Below are positions 26,668-37,488 of a stretch of 64,000 nucleotides of DNA, piece by piece (position 1 is the stretch's first letter; each line of letters begins with the position of its first letter). Made by a program: the position numbers and the translations under genes. A model generated the notes under the pieces. It was not told the origin of the DNA and did not search any database. It worked only from the letters and a program-made list of their open reading frames with translations. Location: NCBI GenBank assembly GCA_947311845.1, contig CAMZMU010000041.1, positions 109,288,009 to 109,352,008 on the forward strand, read 5' to 3'. The DNA is from Poa pratensis. Its lineage: Eukaryota; Streptophyta; Magnoliopsida; Poales; Poaceae.

Positions 26668-29085
26668 TGGCGTGCGGACCTTCCTGGGACAATGCCGTGA
26701 AATACTGTTGACGTGGGCTGCAGGCTGGAATCCTTGAGTCCTAGACGCTGGAAAGTATCGTAGTACAAGATATTAATGCTGCTTCCTCCATCCATAAGCA
26801 CTTTGGTCAGCTTGTATCCTGCAACGTATGGTGCCACAACCAGTGCCAACTTGCCAGGTTCCCGTACCTGTGGCGGGTGGTCGTCGCGACTCCAGGTTAC
26901 CGCGTATTCTGACCACCTTAACCAAGCGGGTGTTGCTGGTATCACGGCGTTCACCTGCTGACTTCTCCGGCTCAATTTCTCTTCTCTTTTGGAGGTATCG
27001 ATAACTATTGTGTGATACTGCCCCGTCTGCCTGGGGTTACTCGCGCCGTGCTGCCCAATGTTTGTGTTATGAGCCGCACTAGGGTTTCCTTCATGGGAAT
27101 TCCCCCCGTTGTGTTGGCTCTCTTCTTTCCACTTTTTGTAATAATGGCATTGCGCCTTGGTATGGTCCGCTGGCCGTCCATCACCTGTCGCATGAAGGTC
27201 GCATGGCCGGTTGAAAACTTCTTGCATATTGATTGGACGGGAGCCGTATCCTCGACCCCTTCCACGCTGGCCTCTGAATCCTCCACGCGTATTGGCGACG
27301 AGCCCTGAGTGACCATCTTCGCTTTTGCGTTTGTTTTGACTCGTGTTGTTGTGGCTCGTTTGCTGCTGCTGGGGCTTGTTGGAGTTTTTCTTTCCTTTTG
27401 CAGCAACCTCCTCTTCTTCTCCGTCTGACGCGTCTCTGGTTTTATCTGAGCTGGCATATTTGTTAGCCGCAGCCATCACCTCGCTGAGGCTCTTGACTTT
27501 ATCCTTCATGCGACCCAGCTTATGAATCAGCGGCTCAAACTTGCAGTTTTTCTCCATCACCAGGACGGCTGAGCTTGGTGGTATATTATCTGAGGAGTGT
27601 ATTATTTCTGCCACCCTTTTCATCCAATGGCGACTTGACTCGCCTTCCTTCTGGACACAACGCTCTAAATCTTCTATATTGCAGAGTCGCTTGCAAGTTC
27701 CTTGGAAGTTTTAATGAAGGCATCCTTCAGTTCCTCCCAAGTATTTATAGAGTTGGGAGGCAAATTTTGCAGCCATATGTGCGCTGCTCCTTCTAGCATC
27801 ATGTTTAGGTAGCGTGCGCAGATCTCTTCAGATGCGTTTAGGATGCTCATGCCCATCTCGTAATTGTTGAGCCAAGTGGTTGGATCCATGCTGGCGTTAT
27901 AGTTTGCCACCTTGCGTGGCCCTTTGAAATCTTCAGGAAAAGGTTCCGATCTGATCCTCTCAGTGAAACACGCCGGTCCCTTGAGTCGCGAGGACAGGGC
28001 TGTGGTCGCGCCTGCGGGGTTATCTGCGGGCCGCTTTTGCATCAATGGCATTCGCCTGCGCTTCTGCGACTTGCTCCTGCTGCCTCTGTGCGACTCCTGA
28101 CACGTCCTCTGGTGGCCTGCTCTGGACGCTTCTTTCTCTGTAATCCTGTGATTGGCTGGTACGAGGGGCAGCTGTGCTTCGGCTTCCGCCCTATTGGCTT
28201 GTTGCAGGACTGCCGTACTTAACATCTGAATCGCGCGCCGCGCCTCAGCATTGACCGGGTCATCGCCTGTTGGTACCATCTGAGTCAAGATATTAGCCGC
28301 AGCATACATATTATCGACAGGGTTCTGGTAATGGCCCTGTGGGGTGTGAAACCTCCTTGGTTGTTGCTGGGTCTCTTGATTTGTTGGTACCCTTCCTTCC
28401 GCAGTCGTCTGGATTCCCGTGCGGCTGGAGTGAGCGGGATTTCCACTGTTGGTTGAGTCGCGCGCAGCTGTGTTTGCGGGTCAACCTGTTGTTGAGTCGC
28501 AGCCAGCGCGGCTACTCTCTGCCGCTCCTGTTGGATTCCTTGGTTTATCTGATCGAGCCTGCGGCGCTCTTCTTCCATCCTTCGAACCTCATACAGGAGC
28601 TCGGCCCTGGCGGCCTCAATTTCTGTTGCACGGAGGGCGGCGTTCGTGGCTGACACAGGGACAAGAAGTGGGTTGCTTGGGGGTGCCGATGCCTCGGTTT
28701 CTCCAGCAGTTCCTGATGCACCTGCTCCTCCGGCCATGTAAACCGCGACTTGTGCCATCTCTTGATCTGGTGATGATGTGATTTCTGGTGGGTAACCCCA
28801 GCAACTTTCTTCAAAGGCAGGTATGATGGACCCAAACTCTTGCGAGTCCATGCTTTCCACGGATTCTTCCCCGTCATCGGCGACTTCTTCTACTGAATCG
28901 CCTTCCTGGACCGATCTAACGGACCTGCCACCGATGAAGCCGACGAAGACGTTGATGGATCCGAACGGGATGACGTGGCCGGTCTCCAAATAATCTGCTT
29001 CCGGCCCCCAGCTTGAATCGTCGATGAGGGGTGTGCCATTGACCGTGATGATACGGCCAACAACAAGATCTTCAGCTCCCTTCAT
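26655..29085 (-). pseudogene. Tat-like Gag and protease (frame breaks at homopolymers)
   Basis: The likely start is the ATG at 29085, since the longer frame reaches back into the LTR. The N-terminal ~250 residues are acidic, then helical (RAELLYEVRRMEEERRRLDQ), as in Tat Gag proteins. The retrotransposon Gag core is at about 27680-28000 (WLNNYEMGMSILNASEEI, WEELKDAF). A basic RGGFRGQRGRGRG stretch and a CDLHATGDGRPADHTKAQC segment follow. An aspartic protease-like motif (VLMDGGSSINILY) is near 26780. Frame breaks: 28349-28351 (AAA), 27709-27712 (TTTT) and 26669-26670 (GG), all one-base losses in runs. Confidence 0.85.
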
Positions 29086-29120
29086 GGATCCTGCGCGGAA
29101 CGTGACGCTCTTGACCGCAG

Positions 29121-29138
29121 GCCCCACGGTGGGCGCCA
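29121..29138 (-). other. Primer binding site of Tat-like element
   Basis: On the minus strand TGGCGCCCACCGTGGGGC starts two bases after the 5' LTR end. The TGGCGCC start is usual for plant gypsy elements. The tRNA is not assigned. Confidence 0.8.
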
Positions 29139-29140
29139 AC

Positions 29141-29655
29141 TGTCGTGGGTTTGTCACGTCAGGTGTCATAGATGACTTCGTAGGTGTGGGATTATGCGAG
29201 TCAAGCATCTCCGAGCTTGGGATCGCAGGAACAAAGATCAACACAGATTTACCCAGGTTCGGCCCCCTCAATGTGAGGTAAAAGACCTACTTCCTGCCTA
29301 CCCTAGATTGGTATTGATATGATAATCGAGGTGTTACAATGGAGGCGATCCGATCTGGTACTCGCCGTATGAGCTAGGGTTTGGGGCTTGATAGCTTGAC
29401 CCGCTCTAAGTCCTGCGAGTCCTCTTTATATACACAGAGGCTCGCTAGGTTACAAAAGGAAACTTCCCCATAAGGAATACATCCACAGAGGCCTACTCGG
29501 AGACTACTTGGTCTTCACGTCCTCCGGGATATGTCTTCTAGATCTTTCCCCTTATGGCGGTTCAATATTGGGCTTGTTCCCAAGTGGGCCTTCGTCCGTG
29601 CGAGTAATTAAGTCGCACTGGGCCGCGGGTTAATCCAGAAAGTATTCCCCCGACA
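29141..29655 (-). repeat. 5' LTR of Tat-like element (515 bp)
   Basis: Near-identical to 21540-22055, and the right GAGGT duplication follows at 29656-29660. Confidence 0.95.
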
Positions 29656-31815
29656 GAGGTGGTGGGGTAGGCGTCGTCCATCCATACCTGTGCGGTGGCC
29701 CAACGTCACGTGCAAGAACCAGTGACTCGTCGTGGTCCTGCTGTGTCTCCTATGTGGGATATGGTGGAGGAGTGTTGTACATACCCATCCAATTGTCCAG
29801 CTGTGTGTGAGTTTCAGGGATGCTCCCAGGTCTGATGATGCGGGCGGTCCAATAGAGGGCCGGACGATAGGGAACGGCCGTAAGCGGACACATCCGTCTG
29901 TAGCTGGTATGTCAATTCAGCCTGTAATTTGCATGGTTATCAGTAAGTAGTACATAATTTTAGGGATATTTGTAAGAATGAACTACTCTCTTACCGCGTA
30001 CTGTCTGGAGCCTGCAGTCGACCGGCTCGGATACATATCCCACGTAGTCGGAGTCTGTGTAAGCTCGGGGTGCTCGTGATACGTAATGCGTAACCGGGTC
30101 GAGAGCATGTAAATTTGCAAATAGGAATTGAATAGTTCAATATCAAACCCGAGATTCTCCTGCCAGACTCGTGTCGTCGCAGTGTCCCACTCTGCAACGT
30201 AGGCGCCAACACTCCTCATCCACGATAGCGCGCTTCTATTACTTCCCTTTCTTGTGAGCCTACATTTGTACTCAGTGTTAGACAATTTAGTAATTCATAC
30301 ATGTATTGAGTTTTTGATAAATAAACATTGCGTAATTAAACACACATGTGGATAATGGGTGGGACGTGTTCCTCTGTGGACAGAGGAAGTGCCAGCTGTC
30401 GTAGACCAAATTGTCTCATAACCCGCTGCTGGGCCATCTCCTCCACGCAGATATCAAAGATAATCTTTGATTTTGTCATCCAGTATGCGCGATCTCTCGT
30501 GCAGAGGTCAGAGATACCACCCGGGTATTTAGCCTCCTTTGTTCATTCATGTACGGCTCCCATATTACCGCATCCTCTCTCAGAAAGTCAAACTGCTCGG
30601 TGAATGCCTCGTAGCAGTTCTTCACGTTAGAATGAGCAAAACGTCTCTGCACGAAACAAAGTTAGCCCAAGTCGAATAAAAATGTAACAATTGCGATAAA
30701 TATCTAGATTACACATACCTGACGACGTGTCCAGAGAAAACCAAAAGTAGGCATGTCTATGTGACCAGCATCAAAAAACGCACCCACTGGGTAAGCCTCG
30801 CCAGCACGCACGTCTGGTCGTCCAATTGGGAACCTCTCTCATGACCAAAGCTGCAACAACAAAGGACATCCAAGTATGGATGCTGAACTCGACAGTAGCT
30901 GGCACCCATTGCACATAGCTCGGTAAGTAGCCGCTAATACAGCAGATCCCCAACTCCTTTGTGTGATATGGGCTTGCTCTGTATTACTCGCAATCTCGAA
31001 AGCAATAGGGATGTACCTCACGCTAATAGTGGTGACATGGTTCTCGGTAAACATCACCTTCCCGAGTAGCCACAAGATATATGCTTCCAGGATTCTAGTG
31101 ATTTGTGTACCATTCAGCGGCATGTCAGGAAATCCAGGAAACTTCTGTATCTGTACATTAAAAAAGAAATTGTATTAGACGATAAGCTGGAAACAATTCT
31201 GTAAATAGAACATGTGCGAAAATAGAACAAACCTGAAAATCCAGCAACCATTCAAGCTTTGGTCCGTGATGCTCTGACATAAAAACTCCAGCATGGGGGT
31301 TTATACCTTGAAAACGAAGTGACATCTCGTGCTCCCAATTTTCTGGGGCCTGCAACGGCCCTATGGGCTGACCCGCCAACGGCAGTCCGAGCAAGAAAGA
31401 TACATCCTCGAGAGTAGGAGCCATCTCACCCAATCGAAAGTGAAACGTGTGGGTCTCGGGTCTCCATCTGTCCACTAAGCATGTGAGAAGACAGTGGTCT
31501 ATCAGCATGCGTGGAGAGTCACGAGTGGCCTCAACTAGACGCGCGAAAGGTAAAAACCCAGCCCACTTCAACCTGCATGTTCAGAAAACAAATATAAACA
31601 TGAAGCAGACAAGTAAATTAATACAGATAATATATGACACGGACAAGTACATTACATCACGTACCTCTCCACCCAAGCAGGGTGTATCATCCAATTTTCC
31701 CTCGGTCCACGAGTCACTAGAGGCTCGAGTCTACGTTCCTGTAATATCTTGGCGCGATGGTTCTGATCCACATCCGGACTGATCAAGTATACTTGTTCCA
31801 TTTCTTCAATACAAA
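29656..31815 (-). pseudogene. Plant mobile domain (PMD, MAIL-like) gene carried by the MULE
   Basis: A multi-exon gene on the minus strand. Exon pieces: 31680-31815 (MEQVYLISPDVDQNHRAK, then NWMIHPAWVER); about 31231-31575 (WAGFLPFARLVEATRD, MAPTLEDVSFLLGLPLAGQP, the PMD signature); about 30720-31153 (LNGTQITRILEAYILWLLGK); about 30350-30650; and about 29985-30285. The domain is shared by plant MAIN/MAIL proteins and many transposons, where its role is not settled. It is broken here by TGA in place of an expected Trp codon at about 30840. The gypsy insertion separates its last ~60 bp (21480-21539). It could be spliced differently from what I infer. Confidence 0.75.
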
Positions 31816-31839
31816 TTATGAACTTAGCGCAGATAAAAG

Positions 31840-32146
31840 AAAAGTCTAAATTTAAAACATTGATGCAGACTAAATACAGATGAAAGCAAAGTATAAATTT
31901 AAAACATTGATCCAGACTAATTACAGATGAAACCAAAGTACAAATTTAAAACATTGATCCACACTTATTACAGATAAACATAGTCCAAATTTAAAACATT
32001 GATCCACACTTATTACAGATAAACATAGTCCAAATTTAAAACATTGATCCACACTTATTACAGATAAAAACACAGTCCAAATTTAAAACATTGATCCACA
32101 CTTATTACAGATAAACATAGTCTAAATAAAAAACACTGATCCACAC
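31840..32146. repeat. Tandem repeat, about 45-bp unit, six copies
   Basis: Units built on AAATTTAAAACATTGATCC, followed by ACACTTATTACAGATAAACA. Two consecutive central copies are identical, and the outer copies are degenerate. It lies between the mobile-domain and transposase genes of the MULE. Confidence 0.85.
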
Positions 32147-32149
32147 TTA

Positions 32150-34911
32150 ACATATCCTAGTTTCTTCCTCTTCCTCCTCGGCTGCCTCGCCCACGTGGAG
32201 CAGCTGCTCCAGATGCCGAAGCAGCATCCGTAGATGGGAATTTTGTACAAGCAGTGGCCCTGTGACCAAAATCACTGCACAGAAAACATTGTATTGTCGG
32301 GCCTCCGGCTTCAGATTCATCCATACCATTTCGGATACGCTTGCACGGTCGTCTACCTCTACCAGGACGCAGTAGCCTTGGGTCGGGGATGTACTGCCTT
32401 TCAGTAGGGTCAACCGTGTTAAATTACCCACAGCTCGAAATCCCACCATTTCACCAGTCCAGGTATTAAGAACATACTCGTTCAAAAATATGGTGATACG
32501 AATAAGATGGCTGACAGCCCGAGTTGCCCACAAGCAGCCAATACATGGGAGCAGGGCAGATGAAGCAATTTTGGTTTATTGCATGTGCACTCACATGTTG
32601 GTCGGGCTTCATTTCCAATTCTCACCTCATGCGTTCTGAGCTAATTTCCGCAACCAAACCTGTCATAAGGTAAGCGTACCTCGAACCTTCTGTCTTGATT
32701 TTCGATGGCCTGCACAGTGTGATTCAAGCTTTTGCCATCTTCCTATCCATGTACTCCATAATCTTCTCACAGTAAGGTGTGTTCGGGTTATTTACGATAT
32801 GCAAGTGAGCTTTCTGACGTCTTTCTCTGAAATACTTGACTGTGCCCTCAAAAATACCCTCCACAATGGCTGTAAGTGGCAAGGCCCTATTTCCTCTCAG
32901 AACAAAGTTGTAAGTTTCAGCCAGGTTGGTAGTCATAACACCGTACCTGGCTCCATAAGTGTCGTGCAGCAAAGACCACCTCTCAAGAGGCTCGTGCTCT
33001 ATCCACTGCTGAAAGTTTTTAATCAACCTCCCAGTCTTTCTCCTAACACCAGGCGGATCAAATCCTGGCAAGTCACAAAGCCCAACAGGTACATCCTCAG
33101 CGGGTGGAGGTCCGGTTGCTAGCTGTTGCGCCACAAGTTGCACATGTGCTGCTACTGCAACATTTCGTGCAGCTCTCCTCTGCCTAACATGCCGGTTAGT
33201 AAACTCATCAACCTTACCACGTATGAAAGTGTATTTCCAGAATTGGTTCTGCTTGCATAGTTTTTTGAATAGATTCATCAAAGCCTTATCTCGGAACTGT
33301 GAGAAAAAATTGGCCCCCAAATGGCGCATGCACCAACGACTCTGCAGGTCTAGCCATGGCGTTTCTTCCGCAGCCACAGGGTTTGTGAGTGCCTTCACGG
33401 CGTTCAGTATACCAGCATGGCGGTCATGAAGGATGCACACGTTCGGCTTATCTTTCACTACTGCTATTTTAAGCTGCCTGAAGAACCAAGTCCAACTTTC
33501 AGTGTTCTCGCTCTCCACAAAAGCAAATGCAAGTGGCACGATCTGATTGTTGCCGTCCTGACCAATGGCGGTCAAGACCTGTCCCCTATACTTGCCAGTA
33601 AGAAAAGTACCATCAACACAGATGACTGGTCGACAGTGAGTGAAAGCTTTTATGCATACACCGAAAGAGAAGAACACACGATGCAACTCCTTTACGTTTG
33701 GAAACTCTGTCATCCAAAAGTGTTTGATGTCAACATATGTGCCTGGATTATGGGCCTGCAATGTGTGGAGGAGCCGAACAACTGAGTCATATGAGTCTAG
33801 AAACGATCCGAATCTGTTCTCAAGTGCCATCTGCTTAGCCCTCCAAGCTTTGCCATAAGATATTTTGTACTTGAACCTGGTGAACACCTTATGCTGAATA
33901 GCCTTCGCTTCCATAGCTTTGCCCTGTACTATTTCTGAGTACAGCAACCGAGCTATAAGCATCGACGAAATGTTACGATGATCTTGAGGAATACAGTCAA
34001 TTCTACACGTGTGTTGTACTACGTCGCTCACTTTCTAGTTTATGGCGAACTGAGGGCGATAACCGTGCACCCTTCCAGGACAGCCTGCAACCTCACATTT
34101 CATTGTCAGATATTTTTTACTTGACACCTTGGTTTTGAATGTCTTGCATGTCGACATTGCCCACTTAATGATTGCGTCTTGCAAATGTTGCTTGTCGGGA
34201 TATAAAGCACCCACAGCAACCTGGTTCTGATGGTATTCCCAGGCAGAATCATGACCATCGTTCACTGTCATTGACGAAGTGAAGTCATGACTCCATGACG
34301 CCGGATTGGGCACGACATGTTCGTCATCCGACTCGTCGGAATCATCACCATAAGCACTATCACCATCTTCATCTTCTCTTGCATCATTTGTTGGAATTCC
34401 TCATCGGCATCTGCCTCAACACCCTCATCATCTGCTACTTCTGCCTCACTGTTTTGGCCAGATTCATAACCACCACCTCCAACATCTTCCTGATTATAAT
34501 CATGACCAGATAAATGCATCTCCTGACTACTCTGTCCAGGATCGTGACCTCCCTCGCCTTCAGGCGGAATCACCTCCTTCGCGACAGGTATCAGTAACGC
34601 GATAGGGGTACATCCCCTGCTTTCGCAGCCTTGCAACCATCGCACCATCTGAGAGGTCCGATCTATCGGCCTCAAATAAAAAACACCGGTGACCTTGACT
34701 TCGTCCACAGTGCATGCACACCGACGGTGTCTGTTTGAGGATTAAGCCCTAAACATGCTGCCAACCAATCTTTCAGCTGACTTATTGACCATGTTTGTGG
34801 GTCGCTCAGTTCCAACTCTGACCATCGAAACTGACCCAAATCAGCTCCCAACTCATTTACTACAACTGTGCCAGGACCGTAGTAAAATGAACATTTCACT
34901 AAATTACTCAT
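32150..34911 (-). pseudogene. MuDR-type transposase
   Basis: The enzyme that would excise and insert the MULE. In order from the start: an N-terminal region (about 34270-34911), a MuDR DNA-binding domain (about 34035-34230: YPDKQHLQDAIIKWAMST, CEVAGCPGRVHG), and the MULE DDE core (about 33000-33800: VDGTFLTGKYRG, WTWFFRQL, LHDRHAGIL). A SWIM zinc finger C-x-C...C-x-H is at about 32535-32610 and a CCHC knuckle CFLCSDFGHRATAC at about 32258-32300. It is disabled as read: frame shifts near 34360 and 32730, an in-frame TAG at about 34033 between DNA-binding and core domains, and breaks near the C-terminus. It resembles MuDR mudrA in domain order. Confidence 0.85.
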
Positions 34912-35544
34912 CTCGACAACCTAAAAATGTGACACCAAATTACTGTTATAACCGGAACAACTATATACTTAATTATTACTACCGGAACAACTATATATTT
35001 AAAAATAATGCATGCATAATTAGTGTAAACCCTAATCAGCCCAGAAAAATCATACCCTTGAAGCGTGCCTTGATTCAATGGAGTAGCACCACCACCACCA
35101 CCACGGCCGGAGCAGCAGAACCACCACCACCACGTCTTCCACGAGCTACACCAACCTCCTCCACATCCCCACCATTGCTCCAAAAAAGCACCACAAAATC
35201 ACACCCACAACCTAACCCATCTGTAGATCGGAGTTTCCCTAACTCTCTAACAGCTGTAGGCTTAAGATTTACTAGCTGGATGGAGAAATCACCGGGGGAG
35301 GGAAGAAATCGCCATGGTCTCTTTTCTTTCAGTGAGCAAGAAGAGGAAAGAAGAAAGAGAGCGAGGAGGAAGAAGGAGGCCGACGCCCGAACGTTGCCAG
35401 CGACTAATCGGCTTGGCCAAGGCCGATAAGCCTGTCGGCTTCGACGTGGCCGACTGCAGGCCACCCGTGACCCGACTGGTCTGTCGGCCGCAGGACTGAC
35501 CCGCCACGCCACCTTATCGGCTCAGGCCAGGCCGACAGCCACTA
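34912..35544 (-). other. MULE 5' region upstream of transposase
   Basis: Probable transposase promoter and leader, with a CCACCACCACC-rich stretch at 35085-35180. Subterminal repeats of the GGCC...CGGCTTAGGCC kind start near 35400. Frames here (up to 224 codons) show no domain. Confidence 0.5.
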
Positions 35545-35676
35545 ATCATCTTAGGCAAGGCCGACATGCCCTAATCGGCTTAGGCCAGGCCGAGGCCATA
35601 TTATTTATGAAATTCCGTGGATTTGCGTAATATTTTTCGAATTTGATTAAAAAATGTATTATTAAAAAAATTAGCG
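35545..35676 (-). repeat. Right terminal inverted repeat of MULE
   Basis: Inverse of 19997-20130, ending AAAAAAATTAGCG before TACCGTG. Confidence 0.88.
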
Positions 35677-36036
35677 TACCGTGCAGCTGCATCTACCCAT
35701 AGTCCCTACAGTTCGTACGAGACCTTGGCCATTTCACGTAAACGAAACTTTTTCAGAGTTCGGGTTCCAAGGGCGCGTTGGTTGCTCGCATCATTTTTAG
35801 GTCTTTTGCACCTGTGGCCCTGGTGGGTTTGGTTCCTACAAAAAAGCGGACTGAGCCATGTTGTGCAGCCTGTTTGGTTGTCAGCAATGTTCTGGCCAGT
35901 CCCGTTTGGGGTCGGTGCAAAATTTCATAGCAATGATTACGGTCATAGACATAGACGAGCTAAACAGGAAAGTTCAACAAAACAGACCGAGACGACAGGT
36001 AAGACAGAGTTCGGGACTTCTGGGTGGCAGGTACCA

Positions 36037-36450
36037 GATGCAGGTTCAGGGATGTTCATCACACTTCTTCAAAATCTCGACGCCATCGGTGCTGAAGATG
36101 GTAACTCTGTACTTTTTTGGGTTCAGCATCTTGAAGGTGTTGAAGTCCCCGATTTGGATGTTGTGGCACATGGCAAATGGTGCATGTCCATTGTCAATCA
36201 CAACAGATCCATTACGGTCGACGACGGTGAGTCGGTGACCAACCAGTTGCAGCCAGTGTTCGTCTTGAGGACGATCTCTTTAGGAATCTCTCCTAGATGA
36301 TGACGGAACGCTGGCGGAATGGGCAGCAAGTCCAACCCAGGAGCCCAGATCACCTTGCAGAGTGGGTTGGAGACACCTCCTCGTGGAAGTGGCCGAGAGG
36401 ACCTTCGTCCTCTTGGAAGCTTGTCTGAAGCAACATTCTTGCCCTTCTAT
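36037..36450 (-). pseudogene. B3 DNA-binding domain gene fragment
   Basis: On the minus strand a first frame reads LCKVIWAPGLDLLPIPPAFR, then IPKEIVLKTNTGCNWLVT (about 36235-36350). After a shift of frame near 36230 the sequence reads DRNGSVVIDNGHAPFAMCHN, then YRVTIFSTDGVEILKKCDEHP and stop (36037-36220). This order is that of a plant B3 (REM-type) domain, a sequence-specific transcription factor fold of about 100 residues. The frame shift and absence of further domains suggest a decayed fragment. A possible first exon lies near 37990-38030 but the link is not shown. Confidence 0.6.
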
Positions 36451-36960
36451 GACTGCAAAACAAATTGACAACTTGTGTCAAAACATCATCATACAAGACA
36501 CAAATTTGTATCCTCAGTTGTGTTCACAAGTGACAAGGCCTACACAAATATATATGCACAACAGGACACGCCAACAAAATCAAGTACAAGACAATAGATG
36601 AGTTGTGCATGATTCTTAATTTTGGTGGCTGTCTTGTAGTGACAGTGTTTATATTGCCTTAGTCCTAAATGTGCCACAGTACAATCATCGGCCTACAAGT
36701 AACATGCATAGCATGGAAGCCTTAGGGAGGTTGACAAGGCAGAATAGTATGCACCGGATGACAACCAACAAAATGTAGTACAAGACACAATGAGTTGGGC
36801 CTGGTTCTTAATTTTGGTGGCTGCCTTGTGGTGACAATGCTACAACAGCCTCACACATTGCACACCCATCATCATTGGCAACACTCAAAAGATGATCTCT
36901 TAGTACCTACTATGATACACAAATAGTTCCATTTTTTGCAAAGCGCAGTAGATACTATAA
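36451..36960. other. Intergenic sequence, no gene seen
   Basis: Contains two diverged copies of a GTGGCTG(T/C)CTTGT(A/G)GTGACA-type word (near 36625 and 36818), suggesting an internal duplication. No coding signal. Confidence 0.4.
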
Positions 36961-37488
36961 GGGTCTGTTCGGTTTTGGGATGGACTGGAATGGAATGGAA
37001 CCGTTCCATTCCCAGAACCCATTCTTGCGTTTGGTTGGAGCGAGGAACGGAATTAGGTGGTTCCACAAAAGGGCATATTCCCTCTAGATGCGTCGGCCGG
37101 ACGAGGTGGAACGGCACAGTGTCTCCCTCTAATTTAATCAAGTTTAGCTATAATTAATCAAGTTTAGCAATAATTAATCAATATTAATTATAATTAATCA
37201 AGATTAGGAATAATTAATCAATATTAGGAATAATTAATCAAGTTTAGCAATAATTAATTAAATTTAGCAATAATTAATCTAGTTTAGGAAATAATTAATC
37301 GAGTTTAGAATAATTCCATTCTCACTCCATTCTATTCCATTATCATCCCATTCCAAAACCGAACACAGGGATGGAACGGTTCCGTGACAATTTTTTGTCC
37401 AAACCGAACACAGGGATGGAACAGTTCCGTGACAGTGGAATGGAATGGTTCCATTCCATTCCATTCAGTTCCACAACCGAACACATCC
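36961..37488. mobile_element. MITE of Tourist/PIF-Harbinger type
   Basis: The left end GGGTCTGTTCGGTTTTGG pairs with the right end inverse GGATGTGTTCGGTTGTGG. The element is flanked by a TAA duplication (36958-36960 and 37489-37491), the target preferred by PIF/Harbinger elements. Both arms are rich in GGAATGGAATGG/CCATTCCATT words. The centre (37130-37310) is an AT-rich tandem repeat built on TAATTAATCAAGTTTAG. There is no coding capacity. Confidence 0.8.

Larger units (their letters stand above)
21540..29655 (-). mobile_element. Ty3/gypsy element, Tat-like lineage, very young insertion
   Basis: Terminal LTRs 21540-22055 and 29141-29655 differ by only two substitutions and one 1-base indel. 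A perfect target duplication GAGGT flanks the element (21535-21539 and 29656-29660). Coding order on the minus strand is gag, protease, RT, RNase H, integrase (gypsy order). No chromodomain is seen. The protease motif DGGSS and the primer site suit the Tat group. With 1.3e-8 substitutions per site per year the LTRs suggest about 0.15 million years. The coding region nevertheless reads with six single-base breaks, all in homopolymers. Confidence 0.95.
19997..35676 (-). mobile_element. Mutator-like (MULE) TIR transposon, interrupted by a gypsy element
   Basis: The left end (GCTAATTTTTTTTAATAATACA...) and the inverse of the right end match over about 130 bp with few changes. The match extends into GC-rich subterminal repeats (variants of GGCCTGGCCTAAGCCGATTAG). 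A 7-bp direct repeat TACCGTG flanks the element (19990-19996 and 35677-35683), with a one-base ambiguity at the right border. MULEs usually make 9-bp duplications, so the border may be slightly off. All genes are on the minus strand: a MuDR-type transposase, a plant-mobile-domain gene, and a 190-codon gene. Without the 8.1-kb gypsy insertion the element is about 7.6 kb. Confidence 0.85.

Noticed and set aside
35725..36300. 191-codon plus-strand frame right of the MULE
   Set aside because: It is the shadow of the minus-strand B3 fragment plus flanking sequence. No domain on the plus strand.
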